A DNA stretch of 17,962 nt from assembly GCA_012798185.1 (NCBI GenBank), contig JAAZNS010000150.1, positions 1 through 17,962 on the forward strand. Direction: 5' to 3'. The notes under the pieces were generated by a model. That model was not told the origin of the DNA. It searched no databases and saw only the letters and a program-made list of their open reading frames with translations. Shown in pieces: positions 7,749 through 14,323 of this stretch. The DNA comes from Chloroflexota bacterium. GTDB lineage: Bacteria; Chloroflexota; Anaerolineae; Anaerolineales; UBA4823. How positions within the stretch are numbered: position 1 is the stretch's first letter; each line of letters starts with the position of its first letter. Both the position numbers and the translations under genes were made by a program.

Positions 7749-8132
7749 TCACAATAATCCTGACGGCTCATCATCACCGTCCCGGTCCTGATTCAGGTCA
7801 TCATCCACTCCCAGCTCGAAATCGACTTCATCGCCGGAAAAGCGCAGCCATAGAATAAGCATCTGCCCCTCTTCAACTTCCACGGAGCGCGCTGCTAATA
7901 TGGGCGCTTCGGTCTCTAAGCCCTCGGGGGTTCGAAAAACCAGTTGAATGGGCTGGCGGTTTCTAAACGCACGGTGGCAGCGCTCCACCAGAGCTTGGGC
8001 GTTGAATGTGCGCACCCTAGTCGAAACGACATGGGTTAAATCTGGGCTTTCGCTCAAACCTAAAGCCCAGTCTTCATGAATAGCCTCGAAAGTCGGTGGA
8101 GGCCCCTCGATAATAGTAATTTTATCTTCCAC
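7749..8132 (-). CDS. acidic protein of unknown function (GTG start)
   Basis: The long open frame reaches back to a TTG at 8183, but that TTG has no ribosome site and forms part of a promoter. The GTG at 8132 has GGAG seven bases upstream (8140-8143) and gives a natural N-terminus beginning MEDKITIIEGPPPTF, 127 residues. The protein mixes beta-type segments (RQPIQLVFRTPEG, EEGQMLILWLRFSG) with a very acidic tail (about residues 100-122, many Asp). I recognise no family. It is transcribed alone, between its own promoter (8154-8183) and the strong terminator at 7687-7728. The gene is divergent from the fluoride-riboswitch unit that starts near 8378, but nothing ties it to fluoride. Confidence 0.75.
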   Translation of the reverse strand: MEDKITIIEGPPPTFEAIHEDWALGLSESPDLTHVVSTRVRTFNAQALVERCHRAFRNRQPIQLVFRTPEGLETEAPILAARSVEVEEGQMLILWLRFSGDEVDFELGVDDDLNQDRDGDDEPSGLL

Positions 8133-8153
8133 TTTTAAACTCCAATCCGTGCA

Positions 8154-8183
8154 ATGATACCATGATTTGTTTGGTGTGCTCAA
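8154..8183 (-). promoter_or_regulatory. promoter of the acidic unknown protein
   Basis: On the minus strand, TTGAGC (8183-8178) and TATCAT (8159-8154) are 18 bp apart, with TGG just before the -10. Transcription would start near 8147 and give a leader of about 15 nt holding the GGAG site, which agrees with the GTG start at 8132. Confidence 0.65.
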
Positions 8184-8342
8184 TATATTTTTTAAATAAT
8201 CAGGTTATTATGGAATTTTTCTTTTAAATTTTTAATTTAAAGAAGATCGAATTTTCTAATTACATGTCCATTGAAAATTATTAAAATACCTTTTCAAAAA
8301 AGCCGCTGAGTTTACAGTTTGCTTAACTCAATCATAGTAAAC

Positions 8343-8371
8343 TTGACCAGTCGCCTGGAACTGCATATAAT
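8343..8371 (+). promoter_or_regulatory. sigma-70 promoter of fluoride riboswitch A
   Basis: TTGACC (8343-8348) and a perfect TATAAT (8366-8371) are 17 bp apart. The expected start (about 8378) falls at the first bases of the riboswitch. The sequence before it (8184-8342) is AT-rich and holds only a weak imperfect inverted repeat near 8221-8242. Confidence 0.85.
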
Positions 8372-8380
8372 GTGTTCATC

Positions 8381-8457
8381 AAACGATGAGGCTCGTTTTA
8401 AATGTCGATTCGACTGATAGCCTCTATTGAAGGTGCTCTTCAATAGAGGCATTTTTT
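8381..8457 (+). promoter_or_regulatory. fluoride (crcB-motif) riboswitch A with intrinsic terminator
   Basis: Stem P1 is AAACGA (8381-8386) with TCGTTT (8393-8398). Its loop contains GAGGC (8388-8392), which pairs with GCCTC (8420-8424) to form the defining pseudoknot. Stem P3 is GTCG/CGAC (8404-8407 and 8411-8414), followed by the conserved CUGAU just before the pseudoknot strand. The same GCCTC begins a perfect 13-bp terminator stem (8420-8432 with 8438-8450) that ends in ATTTTTT. Fluoride would stabilise the pseudoknot, block the terminator and turn on the gene at 8561. The layout matches known Bacillus-type fluoride switches. Confidence 0.9.
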
Positions 8458-8560
8458 ATCATATTTCGTGGCATTGCTATAACTTATGTGGATTTTTTAC
8501 TGGTTGCTTTTTTTTCGGATTCTCAACTAAATGGGAAGAGATTTTTAAAGTGATAGGAAT

Positions 8561-10015
8561 ATGGATGAGCAAATCATAGAACTTCAAATAATGCAGCCTG
8601 GTCGTCCTACCGGCATTTACCGGGCTCTGACGCATGACACTTTATCACTTGAAAAGGTAGTCTATCCAGAAGTAACTTTTTCTTTTGATTTAGGTTTCCT
8701 TCCAAAAACGCTAACTTCTCAAGGGGAATCATTACAGGTGATTCTCTTGGGTAGTTTTTCAAACCCTCCTCTCACACAAGTTACCGCTCGGGTTCTGGGA
8801 GGAATACAAACGGATGGAACAATCCCTTTTCTGGTGGCTGCGCCGACCGTTGATGAACGGATGTCTTCAATCATCTCGATTGATGACTTAACCGAACCGA
8901 TAAGATCTGAGCTCGATGCTTGTTTAAAGCAATTTAGTACCAACGATATCAAATGGTTGGACATCGAGAAAATTAAGCCCTTTTTAAAAGAATCCTACCT
9001 AAAATACCGCCAAGCGAAAGCAGAAAATCTTCACGCAGGAGGCTCTCACCCAGCCTGGAAGCCAATAAACCTTCATACATTGAAATCCGATTATTCAGAT
9101 GCTGAACATTACACGCCAGCAGAATATACATTTTTCCAGCTTCCATATCATATTCAACATTATGTCCACCAATATCTGGACGATGACGAAAGGATACTTT
9201 ACGCAATCCGCCGGCCAGCCATGCGCAGTAAACGTCAACGAACCTGGTTTGGCAGCGAAAAATTACGAGAAGGGGTTTTGATTCTTACCACCCAGCGATT
9301 GATTCACCTGGTTGAACTGGTTCCACCGGGCGATAGTGGAGTGCGTTATGGGTTTAATGCCCAATTGGGTATGTTAGAACGCTTATCGGAGATAAATGTC
9401 GAAACAATAGGAGAGGAAGCCGTTCTCTTAAAAACAAAATGGGAATCCCGAAATGGGTATGATTTTTTGGAATGGGAATCGCCACTGTACACTCGATCAG
9501 ATATTAAAGAGTTAGCTGGGTTTCTCGAAAAATTTTTATCCCAAGATGCGAATTCCAAAGCCATACGCCGCTCAACATTCAATGTTAATTCTGAGTTGCC
9601 GCCATTAAGCGATCCATCGAGCAACGACCCCAAACTGGTAAATATTATCAACCAGCGGTTTACTGATGCCTTACCACAATTTCTATATGAAGATGAAAAA
9701 GTATATGCTTGGGCGTTATGGCCGGCGTGGTTTGAAAATAAAGGGTTTTGCCAAATATTGGTGATTACGGGAAACCGGATTTTAGTGATACCAGACCCCA
9801 ATGTTGATTCACAAAATATATTGTCAATAGACCAGAAAGATGTAGCAACCCTCGAATATGCCGGGTCAATCTTAAATTCTTATATTGGCATAAACGCTAT
9901 CGAAGCTGATAAGGTGACGAAAATTCAGTTGAAATTCCCTTATCCCGCTGAAATTGCATTCCATAATTGTCTTGAAGCAATACGCCGCTGCATGGCTGTT
10001 TTACCATTGAAATAG
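8561..10015 (+). CDS. pyrophosphatase-like (apparently inactive) domain fused to two PH-like domains
   Basis: A 484-residue soluble protein. Residues 1-155 follow the family I inorganic pyrophosphatase plan: FDLGFLPKTL (42-51), QGESLQVIL in place of DGDPxDVLV (54-62), an IISIDDL segment (104-110) and a C-terminal helix with KESYLKYRQAK. Nearly all catalytic positions differ: the DxDxxD aspartates become Q54, E56 and Q59, the later D/K set (IQTDGTIPF) is lost, and the active-site tyrosines become F and L. PPase activity is therefore unlikely. Residues about 205-326 (LDDDERILYA, REGVLILTTQRLIHLVEL) and 373-480 (YEDEKVYAWAL, CQILVITGNRILVI) resemble bacterial PH-like modules. No signal peptide or membrane helix is seen. 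The start ATG has a partial AAGTGAT/AGGA ribosome site. It is controlled by fluoride riboswitch A. The domain reading rests on pattern recognition, so a structure search should confirm it. Confidence 0.75.
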   Translation: MDEQIIELQIMQPGRPTGIYRALTHDTLSLEKVVYPEVTFSFDLGFLPKTLTSQGESLQVILLGSFSNPPLTQVTARVLGGIQTDGTIPFLVAAPTVDERMSSIISIDDLTEPIRSELDACLKQFSTNDIKWLDIEKIKPFLKESYLKYRQAKAENLHAGGSHPAWKPINLHTLKSDYSDAEHYTPAEYTFFQLPYHIQHYVHQYLDDDERILYAIRRPAMRSKRQRTWFGSEKLREGVLILTTQRLIHLVELVPPGDSGVRYGFNAQLGMLERLSEINVETIGEEAVLLKTKWESRNGYDFLEWESPLYTRSDIKELAGFLEKFLSQDANSKAIRRSTFNVNSELPPLSDPSSNDPKLVNIINQRFTDALPQFLYEDEKVYAWALWPAWFENKGFCQILVITGNRILVIPDPNVDSQNILSIDQKDVATLEYAGSILNSYIGINAIEADKVTKIQLKFPYPAEIAFHNCLEAIRRCMAVLPLK

Positions 10016-10122
10016 ACGGTTTTATGAAATAAGAAAGTTTATGTGCATGGTTAATGCCAGACAATGGATTGAATTAAAAATTAACGAAAACTGATACTTA
10101 CTTTAATACGATAATAGCAATC

Positions 10123-10152
10123 GCAATTGGATAAACATGCAATTGGATAAAC
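10123..10152 (+). repeat. tandem 16-bp repeat touching the promoter of riboswitch B
   Basis: GCAATTGGATAAAC occurs at 10123-10136 and 10139-10152, a 16-bp period, and ends exactly at the -35 hexamer of promoter B. It could be a regulator site or a simple slippage duplication. The remaining upstream gap (10016-10122) shows no clear terminator. Confidence 0.7.
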
Positions 10153-10181
10153 TTGACGCTCGATATACAAAGACTTATAAT
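10153..10181 (+). promoter_or_regulatory. sigma-70 promoter of fluoride riboswitch B
   Basis: TTGACG (10153-10158) and a perfect TATAAT (10176-10181) lie 17 bp apart. The start point (about 10188) coincides with the 5' end of the riboswitch, the same architecture as promoter A. Confidence 0.88.
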
Positions 10182-10189
10182 AAATGATC

Positions 10190-10279
10190 AGCGATGAGGC
10201 TCGCTAAAAAAATAAATCAACCGCCGATGTTTTGGCTGATAGCCTCTGCAATTGACAGGGTCAATGGCAGAGGCTTTTT
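10190..10279 (+). promoter_or_regulatory. fluoride (crcB-motif) riboswitch B with intrinsic terminator
   Basis: P1 is AGCGA/TCGCT (10190-10194 and 10201-10205). The loop strand GAGGC (10196-10200) pairs with GCCTC (10242-10246). P3 is GCC/GGC (10223-10225 and 10234-10236), and GGCUGAU precedes the pseudoknot strand. The terminator reuses that strand: AGCCTCTGC pairs with GCAGAGGCT, then ATTGAC with GTCAAT, and five T follow. The inner stem sequences differ from copy A while the core and pairing are kept, which speaks for a selected RNA rather than a recent copy. It governs the operon 10332-13831. Confidence 0.9.
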
Positions 10280-10331
10280 CATCATTGCTGAATTCGGTTC
10301 ATATCAACAGTCGATGAGTTGGAGATAAAAA

Positions 10332-10763
10332 ATGTCGGAGTTATTGAATTTTTCACAAAGAAATCGGATATTTAATACACTTCGTGGGTTTGAAGAAGAT
10401 TTACATATGGCAAACCATTGGCTTAGTGAATATGAAGAACAAGGCTCACTTTACCATTATTATTTAAAATTATCTCCGGAATACTTTCCATATATTCAAA
10501 ATTTAATTGCCGAGGCTTTAAAAATCATCGGTGATTTATCCATGCAGTTGCATTTGTCGAAACGAGAAGAAAACGCTGCCCGTATGATCATGGGAAGAAT
10601 GACGATGGATTGGACTTATTTATCCGATTGTCATGCAAAAGATTTAAGAAGCTCTGGTGCTGTACATCCTGGGTTGGCAGAATTATTGGATTCTTCGATC
10701 GACCGTTTAGCGCAAATTGCGCTTGATTTAGGACACATCTTTGGACGAAGTCCTATGAAATGA
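10332..10763 (+). CDS. small helical protein, fluoride-switch-associated family, copy 1
   Basis: A 143-residue, probably all-helical cytosolic protein with no recognised domain. It is a clear paralogue of the protein at 14324-14785: shared positions include LLNxSQxNxI and TL near the start, NW/NHW, GxLY, and a C-terminal block with W..L.D, G.VHP/G.VNP and RLAQIALDL/KLAQLTLII. Both copies are the first gene after a fluoride riboswitch region, so the family is probably part of the fluoride response. The start ATG has GGAGA six bases upstream (10321-10325). The gene is followed after 36 nt by the MutS-like pair, likely in one transcript. A partner or adaptor role for the downstream enzymes is an inference only. 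Confidence 0.8.
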   Translation: MSELLNFSQRNRIFNTLRGFEEDLHMANHWLSEYEEQGSLYHYYLKLSPEYFPYIQNLIAEALKIIGDLSMQLHLSKREENAARMIMGRMTMDWTYLSDCHAKDLRSSGAVHPGLAELLDSSIDRLAQIALDLGHIFGRSPMK

Positions 10764-10799
10764 ACCCGGAAAGCTATTTGAAAGCGAGATTTTATCCGA

Positions 10800-12335
10800 A
10801 TGAAATTTAATAGTATTCTATTTTTGAAATCTGAAGACAGCAAAATAGAAGATACGTTGGAAGCGCCAGCGTTTTTTATCGATTTAAACCTAGACCAGAT
10901 AATCGATGCCATTGTCGCCGGAAAATGGGATTATAACCTGAAGCCTTTTTTCTATTTTCCAGTGAAGGATAGCGATACCATCAAATATCGTCAGGAAATT
11001 GTAAAAGACCTCGAAAACCGAATTCTTTTGGATACCATAAAATCCTTTGCACAGAAGATGGTAATCATGCGCCGTTATCTGGCAATGTGCAAAAAACTTA
11101 CTTATAAATATCATTTAGAAGGCTGGTTTTTAGAAACAGTCATTGTTTATTGTGATGCAGTGAATTCTCTGGCGCAAGAATTATCTCAAATCGATTTACA
11201 TTCTCAAGGCTTGCGAGATTTTCGAGAATTCTTATCCAATTATGCCGGATCGGAAAAATTTACTACGCTTGCGGCAGAAACAAAAAGCCTGAAATCTGAT
11301 TTGTCATCTATAAAATATTCTATTATTACCAAGGGAAATTTTGTCAGAGTACGGAAATATGATTCTGAAATTGATTATAGTTTAGAAGTACTCAAAACCT
11401 TCGAAAAATTCAAACAGGGAGCAGTTAAAGACTATACACAATACCTTACTGTTTCAGCTGGTATGAACCATGTCCAGGCTCAAGTGCTAGATTTAGTTGC
11501 AAAACTAAATCCTGAGATATTTAAAAATCTGGATAATTTCTACACTAAATACCGCTATTTTTGTGATGAAACAATTTGCAGATTTGACCGGGAAATCCAA
11601 TTCTATGTGGCATATATTGAGTATATGGAAAGATTTAAGAAAGCAGGGCTGCATTTTTGTTACCCATTGATCACTCAACAAAGCAAAGAAATCTATAATT
11701 ATGAGGGATTTGATCTTGCCCTGGCAAACAAATGTATCTCGGAAAATTTGACTATTGTCCCCAATGATTTTCATCTGAAAGATAAGGAAAGGATAATTAT
11801 CGTTTCTGGTCCAAATCAGGGAGGCAAAACAACATTTGCACGCGTCTTTGGGCAATTACATTACCTGGCAAATTTAGGTTTACCTGTTCCCGGTATTAAA
11901 GCTCAGTTATTTTTGTTTGACAATCTATTTACCCATTTTGAAAAAGAAGAAGATATCCGTAATTTACGCGGCAAGCTTCAAGATGACCTGGTCAGGATTT
12001 ACAACATTCCCAATCAGGCAACATCGAATAGCATCATAATCATGAATGAAATCTTTACCTCTACAAGTCTAAAAGATGCAGTTTATTTAAGCAAAATCGT
12101 TATTGAAAAAATAATTCAGCTCGATTTATTATGTATGTGTGTAAGTTTTATCGATGAACTGGCATTACTAAGCGAAAAAACCATTAGCATGGTTAGCACG
12201 GTTGTCCCTGAAAATCCGACGGTACGGACATATAAAATTATTAAAAAACCACCAGATGGATTGGCATATGCAATCCACATTGCTGAGAAATACCGCCTTA
12301 CATATGAGTTGTTGAAGGAACGTATAAAATCATGA
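10800..12335 (+). CDS. MutS-like ATPase, subunit 1
   Basis: A 511-residue protein whose C-terminal third (about 305-510) is the MutS domain V ABC-type ATPase: Walker A GPNQGGKTT (337-345) and Walker B IIIMNEIF (412-419). The N-terminal 300 residues are helical, like the MutS lever and clamp core, and no FxE mismatch-reading domain I is present. Two oddities: the Walker B aspartate is Asn (N416) while the catalytic Glu (E417) stays, and the usual switch histidine in the THxxEL motif is replaced (SFIDEL, 449-454). It overlaps the next gene by ATGA, so the two products are made together and may form a heterodimer. The start ATG has only a weak GCGAG ribosome site. From memory, MutS-like genes are reported downstream of fluoride riboswitches; their substrate is unknown. 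Confidence 0.85.
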   Translation: MKFNSILFLKSEDSKIEDTLEAPAFFIDLNLDQIIDAIVAGKWDYNLKPFFYFPVKDSDTIKYRQEIVKDLENRILLDTIKSFAQKMVIMRRYLAMCKKLTYKYHLEGWFLETVIVYCDAVNSLAQELSQIDLHSQGLRDFREFLSNYAGSEKFTTLAAETKSLKSDLSSIKYSIITKGNFVRVRKYDSEIDYSLEVLKTFEKFKQGAVKDYTQYLTVSAGMNHVQAQVLDLVAKLNPEIFKNLDNFYTKYRYFCDETICRFDREIQFYVAYIEYMERFKKAGLHFCYPLITQQSKEIYNYEGFDLALANKCISENLTIVPNDFHLKDKERIIIVSGPNQGGKTTFARVFGQLHYLANLGLPVPGIKAQLFLFDNLFTHFEKEEDIRNLRGKLQDDLVRIYNIPNQATSNSIIIMNEIFTSTSLKDAVYLSKIVIEKIIQLDLLCMCVSFIDELALLSEKTISMVSTVVPENPTVRTYKIIKKPPDGLAYAIHIAEKYRLTYELLKERIKS

Positions 12336-13831
12336 AAGCTTTTTTAATGTTTAAAGATCGGGATTTTAACCTGTCAAGTCAATTACCCCCAATTTCGGAC
12401 ACCTTATTACAAGATTTGGAAATTAATACACTGCTCAATGCGATGGCATTGAAAGATGATTATTTATTTGACATCGCAAAAAAGACAATTTTATCGAGCT
12501 TAAATGATATTGATGCAATCCTTTATCGTCAGGATATATTAAAAGACTGTCTGAAAAACCCTTCCATTGTCAGAGAGATATACCAAATTCCAATAATATC
12601 GAATGAAAAAAAACACAAGAGATGGTTAGGTATTTTCAGCCGATATCCAGCGGCAATATTGAACGAATCGGTTCAAATTATGCAATTATTTGTGGATTTG
12701 CTAAGGCACTTCAGGCAAATTGCCGATGAGCATGCCGACAAATTCGATTCGGAAGGTTTTCAGCGGTTTTTTAATATGCTTAAAACAGAGCTCGATGATG
12801 AATTTTTTACAGATGTTGAAGCGCACTTAGTCGAACTAAAATTTAGAGATGGCACTTTAATTAGTGCGGAATTAGGCAATGGGAATGAAGGCACAAATTA
12901 CGTTCTTCGAAAACCAAAGACTAAAAACCAGCATTGGTTTAAAAAAATATTTTCACAAAAAAATCCCACGTATACCTTTTATATTGCTGACCGTGATGAG
13001 GCTGGCAGCAGAGCCCTTTCGGAATTAAAAGATCGCGGAATTATCCTGGTAGCCAATGCAGTTGCTCAATCGGTCGATCATATCGACAGCTTTTTTAAAA
13101 TGCTGCAGGGCGAATTGGCATTTTACATCGGGTGTTTGAATCTGTATGACCAGCTTAATCAACTCGGCGAACCAATCACCTTCCCAATACCAGCTGCAGC
13201 AAATGAGCGTAAGCTTTCTTTTGTGGGGCTATATGATATCAGCCTGGCTTTGACCATGAAACAAAAAATTGTAGGAAACGATATAAATCTTGATCAGAAA
13301 GACTTGATCATTGTGACTGGTGCAAACCAGGGAGGAAAATCGACATTTTTACGAAGTATTGGTTTGGCTCAATTGATGATGCAGTGTGGCATGTATGTGC
13401 CGGCTGAAAGTTTCAGCGCTAATCTTTGTGAAGGGCTTTTTACCCATTACAAACGAAAAGAAGATGCTTCGATGAAGAGTGGAAAACTCGACGAAGAACT
13501 CGTCAGGATGAGCATTTTAGTAGAAAACATGACTAAAAATTCTATGGTGCTGTTTAATGAGTCATTTTCAGCTACCAATGAAAGAGAAGGATCCGAAATT
13601 GCCAGACAGATTATCCGGGCGTTATTGGAGGCTGGGGTAAAAGTGGTTTTTGTTACCCATCAATACGATTTTGCACATAGTTTTTATAGCAAGAAGATGC
13701 CGAATGCGATATTCCTGCGAGCAGAAAGACAAGCTGACGGTAAACGGAGTTTTAAAATCTATACAGGAAAACCTTTGGAAACCAGCTTTGGTGTAGATGT
13801 ATATAAAAAAGTATTTGGAATCGATTCCTAA
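12332..13831 (+). CDS. MutS-like ATPase, subunit 2
   Basis: A 499-residue paralogue of the preceding gene, with the same layout: a helical N-terminal region, then a MutS-type ATPase (about 297-499). Walker A is GANQGGKST (330-338) and Walker B is SMVLFNE (404-410), again with Asn for the usual Asp but with E410 kept. This subunit does retain the switch histidine in VTHQYDF (H443), so the pair is asymmetric. Segment THYKRKEDASMKSGKLDEEL (371-390) matches the MutS region after the nucleotide loop. No mismatch-recognition domain is present, so classic mismatch repair is unlikely. The ATG overlaps the previous stop codon (ATGA), indicating translational coupling. No clear terminator follows; only weak repeats are seen before promoter C. 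Confidence 0.85.
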   Translation: MKAFLMFKDRDFNLSSQLPPISDTLLQDLEINTLLNAMALKDDYLFDIAKKTILSSLNDIDAILYRQDILKDCLKNPSIVREIYQIPIISNEKKHKRWLGIFSRYPAAILNESVQIMQLFVDLLRHFRQIADEHADKFDSEGFQRFFNMLKTELDDEFFTDVEAHLVELKFRDGTLISAELGNGNEGTNYVLRKPKTKNQHWFKKIFSQKNPTYTFYIADRDEAGSRALSELKDRGIILVANAVAQSVDHIDSFFKMLQGELAFYIGCLNLYDQLNQLGEPITFPIPAAANERKLSFVGLYDISLALTMKQKIVGNDINLDQKDLIIVTGANQGGKSTFLRSIGLAQLMMQCGMYVPAESFSANLCEGLFTHYKRKEDASMKSGKLDEELVRMSILVENMTKNSMVLFNESFSATNEREGSEIARQIIRALLEAGVKVVFVTHQYDFAHSFYSKKMPNAIFLRAERQADGKRSFKIYTGKPLETSFGVDVYKKVFGIDS

Positions 13832-13879
13832 TAACCATTTTTTTGAATTTTCGTAAATGCATAGGATGGGGTGAAAAAA

Positions 13880-13920
13880 CCTAAATTTGAGGAATAACAC
13901 CCTAAATTCGGGAACTCACC
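13880..13920 (+). repeat. two degenerate 20-bp direct repeats downstream of the MutS-like genes
   Basis: A unit beginning CCTAAATT at 13880 recurs at 13901 with several differences, and a further relative begins at 14164 (CCTCAAACTCGGAAATTTAC). The second and third relatives each lead into a promoter and a GCGATGA motif, which suggests that a whole leader was duplicated. Confidence 0.45.
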
Positions 13921-13958
13921 CAAGCCAGCTGTGCTGTCATCTATTATCTAGATATTTC

Positions 13959-13987
13959 TTGACGATATCTATTCCAAGATATAAAAT
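13959..13987 (+). promoter_or_regulatory. promoter of riboswitch copy C
   Basis: TTGACG (13959-13964) and TAAAAT (13982-13987, inside TATAAAAT) are 17 bp apart. The expected start near 13994 falls just before GTGCGATG, as in copies A and B. Confidence 0.7.
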
Positions 13988-13994
13988 CAACATC

Positions 13995-14083
13995 GTGCGA
14001 TGAAGCTTTCTACTATTAATCAAAACATCACACTATCAAATAACGGCTTCTGCAAGGAAACAATGTTTTGGCAGAAGTTTTTT
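13995..14083 (+). promoter_or_regulatory. degenerate fluoride-riboswitch-like leader C with terminator
   Basis: GCGATGAAGC (13997-14006) matches the start of copies A and B, and GAAGC (14002-14006) can pair with GCTTC (14046-14050): the pseudoknot is kept, with a G-to-A and C-to-T covariation. The terminator CTTCTGC/GCAGAAG (14047-14053 and 14071-14077) with six T again overlaps the pseudoknot strand. P1 is weak (a C-C mismatch and G-U pairs) and the CUGAU core reads CAAAU. It may be a drifting or altered sensor. It precedes the helical protein and enolase. Confidence 0.6.
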
Positions 14084-14213
14084 ATGAATATTATGTAAGT
14101 GCTCAGTCCATGGGGGAAAAGCTCCGAAATTTTGGTATTTGGGGTGCTGCGTACCTGTAAGTACCTCAAACTCGGAAATTTACCCACATTGGCTGAGGTG
14201 TTAAAAAATTGTT

Positions 14214-14260
14214 TTGATAAAGATGGTATTATTGATATGATTTTATGATCTAGGCGATGA
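14214..14260 (+). promoter_or_regulatory. second promoter and decayed riboswitch remnant D
   Basis: TTGATA (14214-14219) and TATGAT (14236-14241) are 16 bp apart, followed by GGCGATGAG (14253-14261). Further on, ACTGATA (14265-14271) recalls the 3' core of copies A and B, but P1, the pseudoknot partner and the terminator are missing. Its start would give a constitutive transcript for the gene at 14324. The rest of 14084-14213 shows no gene. Confidence 0.45.
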
Positions 14261-14323
14261 GACAACTGATATTCCCGCTAATTAAATCATGGATGAATAC
14301 CGTACAAATATTATGAGGCATCT

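Noticed and set aside
10800..13831. Canonical mismatch repair MutS
   Set aside because: The proteins are about 500 residues, lack the FxE mismatch-recognition domain and have altered Walker B and switch residues.
14253..14323. A full fourth fluoride riboswitch
   Set aside because: Only GGCGATGAG and ACTGATA remain; the P1 partner, pseudoknot strand and terminator are absent, so I treat it as a remnant.
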